Below are positions 7,947-17,886 of a stretch of DNA of 64,000 nt, piece by piece; the stretch's first letter is position 1; each line of letters opens with the position of its first letter. This DNA comes from Mageeibacillus sp. (GTDB taxonomy: Bacteria; Bacillota; Clostridia; Saccharofermentanales; Saccharofermentanaceae), in contig JAKVLB010000005.1 in NCBI GenBank assembly GCA_022484595.1, forward strand, positions 1 to 64,000. The letters are read 5' to 3'. A model generated the notes under the pieces. That model was not told the origin of the DNA. It did no database searches and saw only the letters and a list, made by a program, of their open reading frames with translations. The position numbers were made by a program, and so were the translations under genes.

Positions 7947-9362
7947 GTGGAAATTTGTGCGGTAGTAATGGCGGCCGGTAAGAGCACGCGTATGAAGTCA
8001 AAGATATCCAAGGTCGCACATCAGGTGTCAGGCAAACCTATCATTCAGTGGGTTGCGGATGCGCTTTTCGAGGCCGGATGTTCAGAGCAGGTGTATGTGG
8101 TCGGCGAACAGCAGGAACAGATCAGATCAATTCTCGGAGAGAATGTTATATATGTACTTCAGGAAGAGCAGCGGGGAACAGGGCATGCGGTTATGCAGGC
8201 GTCGGGATTCCTCGAGGGAAGACTCGGAGTTACGATTGTCCTTCCCGGCGACTGCCCCATGGTATCAGCAGATACCATAAAGAGAGCGCTTGCGGCGTAT
8301 GAAGCGGAAGGCGACGACTGTGCGGCGATGATTATTACGGCAGTCGCAGATGACCCTACGGGATACGGTCGTGTATTGAGAGATTCAGACGGCAGTGTTG
8401 ACAGAATAATCGAGCACAGGGATTGCACCGAAGAAGAACTTAAAATAAAAGAGATCAACTCATCGATGTATGTCTTCAGGACACCTCTTCTGATCTCGGC
8501 GCTCGGAAGAATCGGCGCAAATAATTCACAAAGCGAATATTATCTGACTGATACAATCGGGATCCTTAAGAAGGATGGTTACCGTATCGGCGCAGTTATT
8601 TGCGACATAGACGACACAAGGGGCGTAAATGACTGCATCCAGCTGTCTCAGGTTCAGGCGATTATGAACAGAAGAATTCTTGAGAATCATATGAGGAACG
8701 GAGTTCAGATTGTAGATCCTGCGAGCACATGGATTCACAGCGCGGTCAGGATTGCGAGCGATACGGTTATTCTTCCGGGTACCACGCTTGTCGGAGACAC
8801 GGTTATAGGAAGTGACTGCATCATCGGAGAGAATACGAGAATCGATGGTTCGGTTATCGGAGACGGAACGGTTATAGACTGTTCGGTTGTAACCAGATCT
8901 GTAATCGGATCGGACTGCCGCATAGGACCTTTCTCGCATATAAGACCTGACTGCAACATAGCGGATCATGTTACTCTCGGCGCGTACGTCGAGGTGAAGT
9001 CGTCAGATATCGGGGAATATACAAGAGCCAGACACCTTACCTATATAGGCGATTCGAGTGTCGGCAAGAATGTTAATTTCGGATGCGGAACGGTAACCTG
9101 CAACTTTGACGGTCAGGACAAGGCGGGGTGCACGATAGAAGACAATGTGTTTATCGGAGGCAACTCCAACATTGTGTCATCCGTTGTTCTCGGAAGAGAT
9201 TCCTATATTGCTGCGGGTTCAACAATTACTTCGGATGTTCCCGCGCTGTCTCTCGGAATCGGAAGATCACAGCAGGTCAACAAGGCTGACTGGGTATCGG
9301 AGAAGAGCCGTATGCGTGGCGAGAACTATATACGTCTCGACGACAAACGCTCGGAGGTGTAA
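7947..9362 (+). CDS. glmU: Bifunctional UDP-GlcNAc pyrophosphorylase / glucosamine-1-phosphate N-acetyltransferase
   Basis: Makes UDP-GlcNAc for peptidoglycan in two cytoplasmic steps: acetylation of glucosamine-1-phosphate and uridylylation. It has 471 residues, close to the usual 450-460. The N-terminal uridyltransferase domain begins with MAAGKSTRMKSK and has the GTGHAV loop. From about residue 255 the isoleucine-patch hexapeptide repeats form the left-handed beta helix. The acetyltransferase region carries HLTYIGDSSVGKNVNFGCG and SIVSS-type repeats. The start is GTG behind AGAAGGAAG. It heads a run with pth and mfd; the prs gene often found between glmU and pth in Bacillota is absent. Confidence 0.95.
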   Translation: MEICAVVMAAGKSTRMKSKISKVAHQVSGKPIIQWVADALFEAGCSEQVYVVGEQQEQIRSILGENVIYVLQEEQRGTGHAVMQASGFLEGRLGVTIVLPGDCPMVSADTIKRALAAYEAEGDDCAAMIITAVADDPTGYGRVLRDSDGSVDRIIEHRDCTEEELKIKEINSSMYVFRTPLLISALGRIGANNSQSEYYLTDTIGILKKDGYRIGAVICDIDDTRGVNDCIQLSQVQAIMNRRILENHMRNGVQIVDPASTWIHSAVRIASDTVILPGTTLVGDTVIGSDCIIGENTRIDGSVIGDGTVIDCSVVTRSVIGSDCRIGPFSHIRPDCNIADHVTLGAYVEVKSSDIGEYTRARHLTYIGDSSVGKNVNFGCGTVTCNFDGQDKAGCTIEDNVFIGGNSNIVSSVVLGRDSYIAAGSTITSDVPALSLGIGRSQQVNKADWVSEKSRMRGENYIRLDDKRSEV

Positions 9363-9368
9363 TCACCG

Positions 9369-9908
9369 ATGTGGATAATTGCGGGCCTCGGGAATCCGGG
9401 GAAGAAGTATATGTACACCTGGCACAACATGGGGTATCTCACAGCGGATATTCTTGCTCAGCGCAACGGTATTTTTTTCGACAAAGATAAATTCGAAGGA
9501 ATATACGGCAAAGGCAGAATCGGCGGCGAGGATGTCATTATCATAAAGCCGACGACCTTTATGAACAACTCAGGAGAGTGTCTCAGCCTGATAAGCAGGT
9601 TCTATAAGGTGGAACCTGCAAACATCATTGTTATTTATGATGATATTGATATCGGCAGGGGAACTGTGCGGGTGAGACTCAAGGGAAGTGCCGGAACGCA
9701 CAACGGTATGCGGTCATGTCTTCAGTGTCTGGGGACCGAGAATTTTCCCAGGGTAAGAATAGGGACAGGCCCGGTTCCGGAGCATTACAATCTCATCGAT
9801 TATGTGCTGTCTGAGGTTCCGGACGATGAGTGGACGATGATCGGAGATGCAATGGAGAAGGCCTGCATCTCTATTGAAGAAATGGTGACAAATGGAAAAA
9901 AAGGTTGA
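9369..9908 (+). CDS. pth: Peptidyl-tRNA hydrolase
   Basis: Recycles peptidyl-tRNA released from stalled ribosomes. The 179 residues are slightly fewer than the usual 185-195; the shortening is at the C-terminus. Family landmarks are GLGNPGKKY with its Asn, the catalytic His in WHNMGY, KPTTFMNNSG with the substrate-binding Asn, and DDIDIGRGTVRVRLKGSAGTHNG, in which the DDxD-like Asp and the basic RVR..GS..HNG loop are present. It starts six bases after glmU and its 3' end overlaps the mfd start by 17 bases, so the three genes are one transcript. Confidence 0.95.
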   Translation: MWIIAGLGNPGKKYMYTWHNMGYLTADILAQRNGIFFDKDKFEGIYGKGRIGGEDVIIIKPTTFMNNSGECLSLISRFYKVEPANIIVIYDDIDIGRGTVRVRLKGSAGTHNGMRSCLQCLGTENFPRVRIGTGPVPEHYNLIDYVLSEVPDDEWTMIGDAMEKACISIEEMVTNGKKG

Positions 9909-12900
9909 AGAATTACTTGACCTCATAAGAAACGATGCAGTCCTGACTGAGGGCTTCAAAACTGCGCAGAATAAGGGCCTGCATCTGAACATATCCGGAC
10001 TGTGCGATGAACAGAAGGGTTTTGTGGCGGCCGGACTTGCGCGGACCGCTTTATTCAAGCCGGTTGTAATAGTTCCTGATGCTGCGAGGGCGCGTCGCGC
10101 GGGCAATGCCCTGGCGGCGTTTGTTGACGGCAGCATTGTCACACTTATGCCGTCGGAGATGTCGCTTGTTACCGCCGAAGCCGCATCCAGAGATCTTGAG
10201 CTGTCAAGGTGCGTAGCACTCTCGAAAATAATCACCGGCGATTATGCTGCGGCCGTTATTCCGGCCGGGTCGCTGCTCAACAAGCTGAATTCTCCGTCAG
10301 AATTCAGGAAGAGAATACTTGGCATCAGAATAGGCGACTCCATAGAAAGAGAGAAGCTCGTATCGCACCTTGTGCAGAACGGTTATGAGAGGACGGCGCA
10401 GGTGACTCAGGCAGGTGAATTTGCCTGTCGCGGAGATATTGCAGACGTATTTGTGCCGGGAGAAGTTCAGCCTTACAGAATCAGTTTTTTCGATGATGAA
10501 GTAGACCAGATAAAGAGCTTTGATTATGAGACTCAGCGCTCCACGGAACAGTTGACGGAAGTTACTATTGTGCCGGCGTGCGTCTATTATTTTGATGAGG
10601 CTGATCGCGCGGCTCTGAAGGACAGGATTCTTGGAAGATGCAGAGAAGACATTTCAAGAATGAACCCGGAATCGCACGATGCGCGCAAGGCGGCACAGCT
10701 GCTGGAGAGAACCGCGCAGTCTGATGCGCAGAAAGTTGCGGACGGAGTACAGCCTGAAGGCTTGTCGCGATGGATAGGAATCACGATTGATAATCCGGCT
10801 TCGGTGCTTGAATATTTTGAAGACGGAAGCGCGATGTTTTTCGCGGATGAAATGATTGAGATAGATTCAAGGCTTAACGCATATGCAAGTGAGTATGCGC
10901 AACGATGCAGGGAATCGTTTGAGATAGGAATGGCGCCGACATGTGCGCCGGGCGCAATGTTCAATCTCAGCAGAACCCTTGCGGGACTTGACAGTCTTAC
11001 ACCGGTTCACACCCTTGCCGGCTTCAGGTCGGACGGAAACGGACTGCCGGGCGGAATTGATGTTACTGTATCGGGTGCGCCGGCCGAGTCATTTGTCGGT
11101 CGCACACAGGATCTGGCAGAACTCATTAAAAGGGACAGGAGACGCGCCGGAGAGCTCGGAAAAGCGTCTGTTTACCTTATGGTATCCGGTTCGAAACGCA
11201 TGGAAACCGTGCGGCAGCGGCTCGCGGAAGCTGACCTGTACACAGATATAATTGACGCGCCGCTTTCGGCGGGATTCAGCTATCCCAAGCTTGGAATAGA
11301 GCTTATCGGTGAGCAGGAGCTGTTCGGAAATGAGCATATCAGCAAACCGAAGAAAAAGGGCGGGAACCGGATAACAGTTGCCGAAGATGTAAAGCCCGGA
11401 GACTATGTAGTTCACGACAGTTACGGTATAGGACGCTACGAAGGCCTCATAAACATGAAGGTCGGAGATACGCGCAAGGATTACCTCAAGATAAGCTATG
11501 CCAAGGAAGAGATTTTATATATTCTCCCGGAAGATATTGACTCGCTGCAGAAGTATATAGGGCCGGGAGACCGCGAGCCAAAGCTGTCGAGGCTCGGCGG
11601 CGATGAGTGGAAGAAGTCGGTCTCCCGTGCGAAGGAATCCATAAAGAAAGTCGCGTTCGATCTGCTTAAGCTGTACGCTCAAAGAAGTGTCAATGCGGGT
11701 TTTGCATGTCTGCCCGACGATGAGAACCAGAAGCAGTTCGAGGAGAGATTCCCTTTTGTTGAGACGGAAGATCAGCTTCGCGCTATAAAAGAGATAAAAG
11801 CGGATATGGAGTCGGAGCAGCCTATGGACAGGCTGCTCTGCGGGGATGTCGGCTTCGGCAAGACGGAAGTTGCATTCCGCGCGATGTTCAAGGCGGTGAT
11901 GAACGGAACGCAGGCTATTATGCTCGCGCCCACGACGCTGCTCGCCCAGCAGCATTACCAGAATTTTGTCGAGAGGTGCAAAGGCTTCCCGGTCAACGTG
12001 GTTCTGCTGTCGCGCTTTGTCAATCCGTCGCAGATCAAGGCCAATCTGATAGATATCAAGAACGGAAAGGCAGATGTCATCATTGGCACACACAGGGTGC
12101 TTTCGAATGATGTAAGACCTCCGCATCTCGGATTACTGGTGGTTGACGAGGAACAGCGGTTCGGAGTTAATCACAAGGAGAAAATCAAGTCTATGAAGAG
12201 CAATGTCGACGTGCTTACGCTTACGGCAACGCCGATTCCGCGAACGCTCCATATGTCTCTGTCAGGTATAAGGGACATCTCAATCCTTGAAGAAGCACCA
12301 TTTAACCGCCGTGCCGTCCAGACATATGTAATGGGGTATGACGAGCAGATTGTCGTACAGGCCTGTATGCGTGAGATTTCCCGCGGCGGACAGGTTTTCT
12401 ATCTCTATAACAGAACGTCAAACATCGACAAGGTCAGCGAGCGTCTGAGCCGTCTTATGCCGGGGATGCGTATAATCTATGCCCACGGCCAGATGGCGGA
12501 GCACGAGCTCGAGACAATAGTTGAAGATTTTATCGCCGGTGCCTACGATATTCTCGTTTGCACCACAATAATAGAGAACGGCGTCGACATCTCAAATGTC
12601 AACACGCTTATAGTCGAAAACGCTGACAAATTCGGTCTCGCACAGCTCTATCAGATAAAGGGCAGAGTCGGAAGGTCTGACAGACAGGCGTATGCGTACA
12701 TAACATATGATGAATCCTGCGCACTTTCCGAGGAAGCCCGCAAACGTCTTGCTGCTCTTCGTGAATTCACAGAGCTCGGTTCCGGCGTGAGAATTGCAAT
12801 CAGAGATCTCGAGGTCAGAGGCGCAGGTTCGCTTCTGGGCGCTGAGCAGCACGGACAGATGGACGTAATAGGATATGAGCTGTACTGCCGTCTGCTTGAC

Positions 12901-13473
12901 GAGGAAATAAGGGAGCAGAAGCTTCTGTCTCAGGGCGGCGAAGGACCCGATCATGCAGATGCGGCTGAAGGTCTCTCGATGCTCTCGCAAAACGGAACAG
13001 AATTTGTGGTGGATGTGGATTATGATTCCTATATTCCCGCGGCTTATATTCCCGACGAGAGCGCAAGGATGGCGGCATACCGCAGAATCGGCGCCATTGG
13101 GAGCCTTGAAGACTATTCCGATTTCCAGGATGAGATGACCGACAGATATGGTGATGCGCCGGCTGAAGTCCTTATTCTCTCAGGTATATCTCTGATAAGA
13201 ACGATGGGTCCGAAGATCGGCTTTGTCAAGGCGTCAATAAGAAGCGCGGGCGTGAGACTTTATCTCAATCCGAGACTTCAGATAGACTTAAAGGCTTTGG
13301 GCGCGCTGATGAATGACCCTCTGTACGGTGCGAGATGCCACATCAACGCGACAGGGTCAGAACCATATATGTCGTTCAAGCCGACGTCCATGAGTCAGAG
13401 CAAAACCATAGATGAGATAGTCGGTCTGCTTAAAATAATGACAGCGAACAAATCTTCAGAAACTGTGGCATAA
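9892..13473 (+). CDS. mfd: Transcription-repair coupling factor
   Basis: Large translocase (1193 residues) that removes RNA polymerase stalled at DNA damage and recruits UvrA. The UvrB-like N-terminal module (GEFACRGDIADVF near residue 180) is followed by the RNA-polymerase-interaction domain at about 500 (KPGDYVVHDSYGIGRYEG). The helicase motor has its Walker A in GDVGFGKTE near 651, the DEEQ box near 750, and TATPIPRTL. The RecG-like translocation motif (GRVGRSDRQAYAY) and the C-terminal TRCF domain complete it. The ATG lies inside the end of pth, which suggests coupled translation. Confidence 0.96.
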   Translation: MEKKVEELLDLIRNDAVLTEGFKTAQNKGLHLNISGLCDEQKGFVAAGLARTALFKPVVIVPDAARARRAGNALAAFVDGSIVTLMPSEMSLVTAEAASRDLELSRCVALSKIITGDYAAAVIPAGSLLNKLNSPSEFRKRILGIRIGDSIEREKLVSHLVQNGYERTAQVTQAGEFACRGDIADVFVPGEVQPYRISFFDDEVDQIKSFDYETQRSTEQLTEVTIVPACVYYFDEADRAALKDRILGRCREDISRMNPESHDARKAAQLLERTAQSDAQKVADGVQPEGLSRWIGITIDNPASVLEYFEDGSAMFFADEMIEIDSRLNAYASEYAQRCRESFEIGMAPTCAPGAMFNLSRTLAGLDSLTPVHTLAGFRSDGNGLPGGIDVTVSGAPAESFVGRTQDLAELIKRDRRRAGELGKASVYLMVSGSKRMETVRQRLAEADLYTDIIDAPLSAGFSYPKLGIELIGEQELFGNEHISKPKKKGGNRITVAEDVKPGDYVVHDSYGIGRYEGLINMKVGDTRKDYLKISYAKEEILYILPEDIDSLQKYIGPGDREPKLSRLGGDEWKKSVSRAKESIKKVAFDLLKLYAQRSVNAGFACLPDDENQKQFEERFPFVETEDQLRAIKEIKADMESEQPMDRLLCGDVGFGKTEVAFRAMFKAVMNGTQAIMLAPTTLLAQQHYQNFVERCKGFPVNVVLLSRFVNPSQIKANLIDIKNGKADVIIGTHRVLSNDVRPPHLGLLVVDEEQRFGVNHKEKIKSMKSNVDVLTLTATPIPRTLHMSLSGIRDISILEEAPFNRRAVQTYVMGYDEQIVVQACMREISRGGQVFYLYNRTSNIDKVSERLSRLMPGMRIIYAHGQMAEHELETIVEDFIAGAYDILVCTTIIENGVDISNVNTLIVENADKFGLAQLYQIKGRVGRSDRQAYAYITYDESCALSEEARKRLAALREFTELGSGVRIAIRDLEVRGAGSLLGAEQHGQMDVIGYELYCRLLDEEIREQKLLSQGGEGPDHADAAEGLSMLSQNGTEFVVDVDYDSYIPAAYIPDESARMAAYRRIGAIGSLEDYSDFQDEMTDRYGDAPAEVLILSGISLIRTMGPKIGFVKASIRSAGVRLYLNPRLQIDLKALGALMNDPLYGARCHINATGSEPYMSFKPTSMSQSKTIDEIVGLLKIMTANKSSETVA

Positions 13474-13494
13474 TAGTATCGGTTCGAAATATAC

Positions 13495-13569
13495 GCCTCA
13501 ATAGTCCAATGGATAGAATAGCAGTTTCCGGTACTGTAGATACGGGTTCGATTCCTGTTTGGGGCGCCA
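13495..13569 (+). tRNA. tRNA-Arg (anticodon CCG)
   Basis: The acceptor arms GCCTCAA (13495-13501) and TTGGGGC (13559-13565) pair over seven positions with one G-T. The anticodon stem GCAGT/ACTGT encloses the loop TTCCGGT, giving anticodon CCG (arginine codon CGG). The T arm is ACGGG-TTCGATT-CCTGT, and CCA is encoded at 13567-13569 after the discriminator G. The D stem is weak. It lies 21 bases after mfd and a terminator follows. Confidence 0.93.
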
Positions 13570-13577
13570 GAGGCAAT

Positions 13578-13613
13578 ACCGAATTTTCCGGTTAACCGGA
13601 AGATTCGGTTTTT
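13578..13613 (+). terminator. Terminator after tRNA-Arg
   Basis: Nested pairs ACCGAA/TTCGGT and TTCCGG/CCGGAA surround a four-base TTAA loop, followed by a T run. It closes the glmU-pth-mfd-tRNA transcript. Confidence 0.88.
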
Positions 13614-13660
13614 GCTTTATTATGTTAGTGCCGGGCGGGCAAAAAAATCTGTGCAACTTA

Positions 13661-13674
13661 ATAAAACGTTTACA
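13661..13674 (+). promoter_or_regulatory. Possible catabolite-responsive (cre-like) site upstream of the GH3 gene
   Basis: ATAAAACGTTTACA matches 12 of 14 positions of the CcpA cre consensus and has the palindromic core AAACGTTT. It lies about 110 bases before the beta-glucosidase start. No CcpA gene is in the window, so this is suggestive only. Confidence 0.35.
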
Positions 13675-13781
13675 TAATTTCAAGGAAAACGAACACAAAA
13701 CCAAATAATACTAAAGAGAATATATATTTCAGAAAGTATTATGGACTTAATACAGCGAAAACAGATACGGAGGATACAAGA

Positions 13782-16589
13782 ATGGCTCAAGTTGTTCTGG
13801 ATTGGAATAAGTATCAGAAGGCGGCAATAGATACAGCTTCGGAAGGCATTGTAATGCTGGAGAACCGTGGCGGAGCGCTGCCGCTTAAACGCGGTTCACG
13901 GGCGGCGCTTTTCGGCAGGATGCAGACGCACTATTACAAGTCAGGGACAGGATCCGGCGGAATGGTTAATGTATCTCATGTTGTGGACATCAGAGAGGCT
14001 CTGGACAAAGCGCCCGGACTGACGCTTGACGGCGAGCTTATGGATGTCTACGACCGGTGGGATGCTGACAATCCGCTTGACCCGGGACTCGGATGGGGCA
14101 AAGAGGCGTGGTCGCAGCCTGAGATGCCGGTAGAACCGGCGTTTGCGCAAAAACTCGCTGCGCGCAACGATGCTGCTATAGTGATTATCGCGAGAACCGC
14201 GGGCGAAGATCGGGACAATTCCTCGGACAAGGGAGCGTTCTATCTGAGCGATCTCGAAGAGGAACTTCTTAAAGTCGTCAGTGAGGCGTTTGAGTGCACA
14301 ATAGTCCTGCTCAACGTCGGCAATATTATCGATATGAGTTTTGCAGACAGATACGACATCAGCAGCGTTCTTTATGTATGGCAGAGCGGCATGCTGGGCG
14401 GCTGTGCGGTGGCGAGAATACTTACGGGCGAAGAGAGCCCTTCCGGATGCCTGCCGGACACCATCGCGGTAAGTCTGGACAGCTATCCGTCGAACGATAA
14501 TTTCGGCACAAAGGATCCGTTTGAAGACGTATATCAGGAAGATATTTTTGTAGGTTACAGATATTTCTCGACATTTGCGCCTGAGGCTGTCCGCTATCCG
14601 TTCGGAAGCGGTCTGTCATATACGACGTTTGCCCTGAATGACATTAATTTCAAATACAGCGACGGCACGGTCAGCGTCAAGGTCACAGTCAAGAACACGG
14701 GAAGCTGTTCCGGACGCAAGGCGGTTATGCTCTATGCCCAGGCGCCGGCAGGAAAGCTCAGCAAACCGGCGCGCGTTCTGATAGGATTTGCCAAGACCGG
14801 CAATATTCCTTCGGGGGCGACAGAGGAGCTGACAATCACAGCGGAGAAGAGAACCTTTGCCTCTTTTGATGACGACGGAAGAACCGGTCTCGGAACAGGT
14901 TTTATTCTCGACGCAGGTACTTATAATTTCTATCTTGGAAGTGATTTTATGAGTGCAGCCAGGATAGGTTCGTTTGAATTGTCCGGGCCTGAACTTCTTG
15001 AGAAGCTCGACTGTGCGCTTGCGCCGCGCAAGGCCTTCAGGCGCCTTGTTGCAGCAGACGACGGCAACGGCGGCATGTCAAAGGCATACGAGGATACCCC
15101 GTTAGAGACGGCCAGATACCTTGATACCCGTATGACGAGGGTTCCGGCAGAGATACCACAGACAGGAGATTGCGGCATAAAACTTACGGATGTCAAACAT
15201 GGCAGGAGAACTATGGATGAATTTGTCGCGCAGCTGACAGACGAGGATCTGTCGCTAATTATTCGCGGCGAAGGAATGGGAAGCCCCAAGGTTACAATCG
15301 GTACGGCGGCTGCTTTTGGCGGGGTAACCAAAGAACTCAAGGCTATGGGTATTCCAACACTCTGCTGTTCGGACGGGCCTTCCGGAATGAGAATCGATTC
15401 CGGAAAGAAAGCATTTTCGCTGCCGAACGGAACCTGTCTCGCATCAACTTTCAATACGGAACTGGTCGAGGAACTCTATACTTACCTTGGTATCGAGATG
15501 CTTACCAACAGGATAGATACAATTCTGGGACCCGGAATAAATATTCACAGACACCCGCTTAACGGCCGCAACTTCGAGTATTTCTCGGAAGACCCGCTGC
15601 TTACAGGCAAGATGGCAGTAGCGCAGATCAGGGCGCTCGAGAGAAACGGCGTCACACCGACGGTCAAGCATTTCTGCGCGAACAACCGCGAGACGAACCG
15701 TCGTGAGATGAATTCCGTTGTGTCGTCACGCGCCCTTCGCGAAGTTTATCTGCCGGCGTTTGAGATGTGTGTCAAAGAGGGCAGGTGCAGAAGCATAATG
15801 TCATCCTATAACATAATCAACGACAGATACAGCGCCAACAACTACGATCAGAACACTATGATACTTCGTGAACAGTGGGGTTACACAGGACTTGAGATGT
15901 CAGACTGGTGGGCATATATCGGCAAGAACGGAGACTGCGATACCGAGTACTCCATGGAAGGACATGCTGCAATGGCACGTTCTCAGAATGATGTTTATAT
16001 GGTTTGCACTACCGTCGAAAAGGAAGAGCTTAATGAGACCGATTGTTACAGGGAACTGACGGAAGGTGACGGTTCCATGATAACAAGGGCGGAACTTCAG
16101 CGCAACGCGGCTAATATCCTGCGGTTTGCTATGCATACTCCCGCGATGGACAGACTCGAAGGTAACAATGTCGAGATAGAGCAGATTGACAGTCCGTTCA
16201 AGCAAGACGATGTGAATGTTGATGCCGGTGTTTTCTACACGATGGGCGATGACCCGATTGTAATTGAATGCACCGAGAATACAGCCGCCGGCAAAGATTT
16301 TGTTTTCGGTCTCACCGTAAACCGCAAAGGTATATTCAGTCTCGAATTCACCGCTTCTTCGCTCCTGCCCGGAACCGCTCAGATACCGATGATGATATTT
16401 TTAACCAGCATACCTATCTCGGTTCTCACATGGAACGGCACGGACGGCAAGGATGCGACAATGAAGACTGACAGTTTCATGTATTCAAAGAACTGCGTCT
16501 ACCGTATTCATTTTTCAGGCGCCGGTGTTGAGCTCAAGAACATCAGGGTAAGCTTCAAAAGAGATTTTGAAGAAGGCGACAGTTTATAA
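13782..16589 (+). CDS. GH3 beta-glucosidase with permuted domain order
   Basis: Intracellular beta-glucosidase of glycoside hydrolase family 3, 935 residues, without a signal peptide. The usual order is reversed. The alpha/beta sandwich domain normally at the C-terminus comes first (SEGIVMLENRGGALPL, residues about 15-290). It is followed by the fibronectin III-like domain (YPFGSGLSYTTF to about 400), and then by the TIM-barrel domain (from about 480; SDGPSGMR, TPTVKHFCANNRETNRR). The nucleophile is the Asp of EMSDWW near residue 708. This permuted order is known from rumen GH3 enzymes such as Butyrivibrio bglA. It is flanked by terminators and is thus a single-gene unit. It would hydrolyse cello-oligosaccharides or related beta-glucosides. 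Confidence 0.92.
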   Translation: MAQVVLDWNKYQKAAIDTASEGIVMLENRGGALPLKRGSRAALFGRMQTHYYKSGTGSGGMVNVSHVVDIREALDKAPGLTLDGELMDVYDRWDADNPLDPGLGWGKEAWSQPEMPVEPAFAQKLAARNDAAIVIIARTAGEDRDNSSDKGAFYLSDLEEELLKVVSEAFECTIVLLNVGNIIDMSFADRYDISSVLYVWQSGMLGGCAVARILTGEESPSGCLPDTIAVSLDSYPSNDNFGTKDPFEDVYQEDIFVGYRYFSTFAPEAVRYPFGSGLSYTTFALNDINFKYSDGTVSVKVTVKNTGSCSGRKAVMLYAQAPAGKLSKPARVLIGFAKTGNIPSGATEELTITAEKRTFASFDDDGRTGLGTGFILDAGTYNFYLGSDFMSAARIGSFELSGPELLEKLDCALAPRKAFRRLVAADDGNGGMSKAYEDTPLETARYLDTRMTRVPAEIPQTGDCGIKLTDVKHGRRTMDEFVAQLTDEDLSLIIRGEGMGSPKVTIGTAAAFGGVTKELKAMGIPTLCCSDGPSGMRIDSGKKAFSLPNGTCLASTFNTELVEELYTYLGIEMLTNRIDTILGPGINIHRHPLNGRNFEYFSEDPLLTGKMAVAQIRALERNGVTPTVKHFCANNRETNRREMNSVVSSRALREVYLPAFEMCVKEGRCRSIMSSYNIINDRYSANNYDQNTMILREQWGYTGLEMSDWWAYIGKNGDCDTEYSMEGHAAMARSQNDVYMVCTTVEKEELNETDCYRELTEGDGSMITRAELQRNAANILRFAMHTPAMDRLEGNNVEIEQIDSPFKQDDVNVDAGVFYTMGDDPIVIECTENTAAGKDFVFGLTVNRKGIFSLEFTASSLLPGTAQIPMMIFLTSIPISVLTWNGTDGKDATMKTDSFMYSKNCVYRIHFSGAGVELKNIRVSFKRDFEEGDSL

Positions 16590-16611
16590 AATTGCGGTAT
16601 TGATATAAAAT

Positions 16612-16645
16612 AAGGTCAGCTCAAATTCTGAGCTGACCTTTTTTA
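16612..16645 (+). terminator. Terminator of the GH3 gene
   Basis: AAGGTCAGCTCA and TGAGCTGACCTT form a perfect 12-base stem with a five-base loop, followed by a T run. Confidence 0.92.
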
Positions 16646-16660
16646 TTAAGGAGCAAAATT

Positions 16661-17809
16661 TTGCGAAGAGATTATTTCACATGTGTATTTCTCGGACTTA
16701 TAGCCGGCGCCCTGGTGTTCGTCTGTTTTGAACCGCTTTACTTTGTATATGGCGGAATCAGGCCGAGAACTTTTGGAGTTTTTGAGATTGTCATGAGCAT
16801 TTTTTACAGCGTTTTCTTCGTTCTGGTGCTTCCTTTTGTCGCTGCCCATCTAAAGAAATACTGGATCAACTGGGGGCTTGCCGCATATGGACTTCTCGCA
16901 TATCTTCCGCTGTGGTTTTATCCGGCCGATGCGCTCCTTGAAGGCAGCGGCAGTTCGCTTGGTTCGGGCATCCTGGCAATGATTCTCAGCGGAATATACG
17001 GAATGTGTGAAGCACCTTTCGCGCCGATGTCCGTCCTGATAGGCAACAGTGCCGCCTCAAAGCTCATCTACTGGCTTTTCCCGCTTGCGATATTCTGGCC
17101 GGTGTTTTCAAAGATAGTGACTTTCTATCGTAACGCATATATCGCCGAGCAGTTGACACCCGCGGCGGCAATGTCAGGCGCGGCAAGCGCAGAACGTCAT
17201 CATGCGCGAGATGTTATGAGAAACGGGGCGTCTGAACCTGAAGTTCTCGGTACTGTTATAACAGCTCCGGTATCAGCTGCATCGCCCGAAGAAGTGAAGC
17301 GCAATGCGGCAACCGCTGCAACCGGAAGAGTGGCGGTTACTTCCGCAGCATCTGCAGAACCTTCATATTCTGCGCAGAGGCAGCAGGTCGCAAGACCAGC
17401 CTTTTCGGGAAGTATTGCAGGCTCCGGCAGTGCTGAAAGAATCAAGGCTTCCGGAGTTGATGAGCCGGAAGGTCCGCGCGGCGACGCGAGAGAAGCCGAC
17501 GGGAATTACGGACGGACGGTTCGTCCCGCAGTTCGTCCCGTACACCTTAATCCGTCAAACTCCGCAGGTTCACAAAGCCGGGTCACGAAGGCCGCAGCAG
17601 GTCCTCAGGCCGAGGGTTCACCGGTTGCAGGCTCAAATGAAGGAGAGCGAGTAATTACGCTCGGTCCGCCTCCTGTAAGTGACGATACAATCTGTCTCGG
17701 CCCGCCGCCTGCGGCAGCGCAGTCCGTTCATAACGGGCAGACTCAGCAGAGTTCTGCAGATGGTGATGAACAGGTTATTCATCTTGCCGGTCCGGTGGAC
17801 AAAGACTGA
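16661..17809 (+). CDS. Membrane protein with long disordered tail, unknown function
   Basis: Not recognised as a known family. The start is TTG behind AAGGAGC, seven to eight bases away; no ATG gives a better start. The first 170 residues carry about five hydrophobic helices. After these comes a cytosolic or external tail of about 210 residues rich in Ala, Ser, Gly and Pro, ending with a repeated LGPPP element (ITLGPPPVSDD, ICLGPPPAAAQ) and a related VIHLAGPVDKD end. The tail looks disordered and may be a protein-binding platform. Codon use is like that of the neighbours. The gene begins 16 bases after the previous terminator stem, and the next gene is about 80 bases downstream. Confidence 0.65.
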   Translation: MRRDYFTCVFLGLIAGALVFVCFEPLYFVYGGIRPRTFGVFEIVMSIFYSVFFVLVLPFVAAHLKKYWINWGLAAYGLLAYLPLWFYPADALLEGSGSSLGSGILAMILSGIYGMCEAPFAPMSVLIGNSAASKLIYWLFPLAIFWPVFSKIVTFYRNAYIAEQLTPAAAMSGAASAERHHARDVMRNGASEPEVLGTVITAPVSAASPEEVKRNAATAATGRVAVTSAASAEPSYSAQRQQVARPAFSGSIAGSGSAERIKASGVDEPEGPRGDAREADGNYGRTVRPAVRPVHLNPSNSAGSQSRVTKAAAGPQAEGSPVAGSNEGERVITLGPPPVSDDTICLGPPPAAAQSVHNGQTQQSSADGDEQVIHLAGPVDKD

Positions 17810-17886
17810 TTACAGTTGAAAAGCATTTTAAGTGCTTGTAAAATGATTAAGCGAAATTATAGTAATTAATGCAGGGGGCGATACAA

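Noticed and set aside
11515-12126. 203-residue minus-strand open frame
   Set aside because: Antisense to the mfd helicase core.
17821-17837. AAGCATTTTAAGTGCTT hairpin as a terminator
   Set aside because: The stem is only five pairs and no T run follows.
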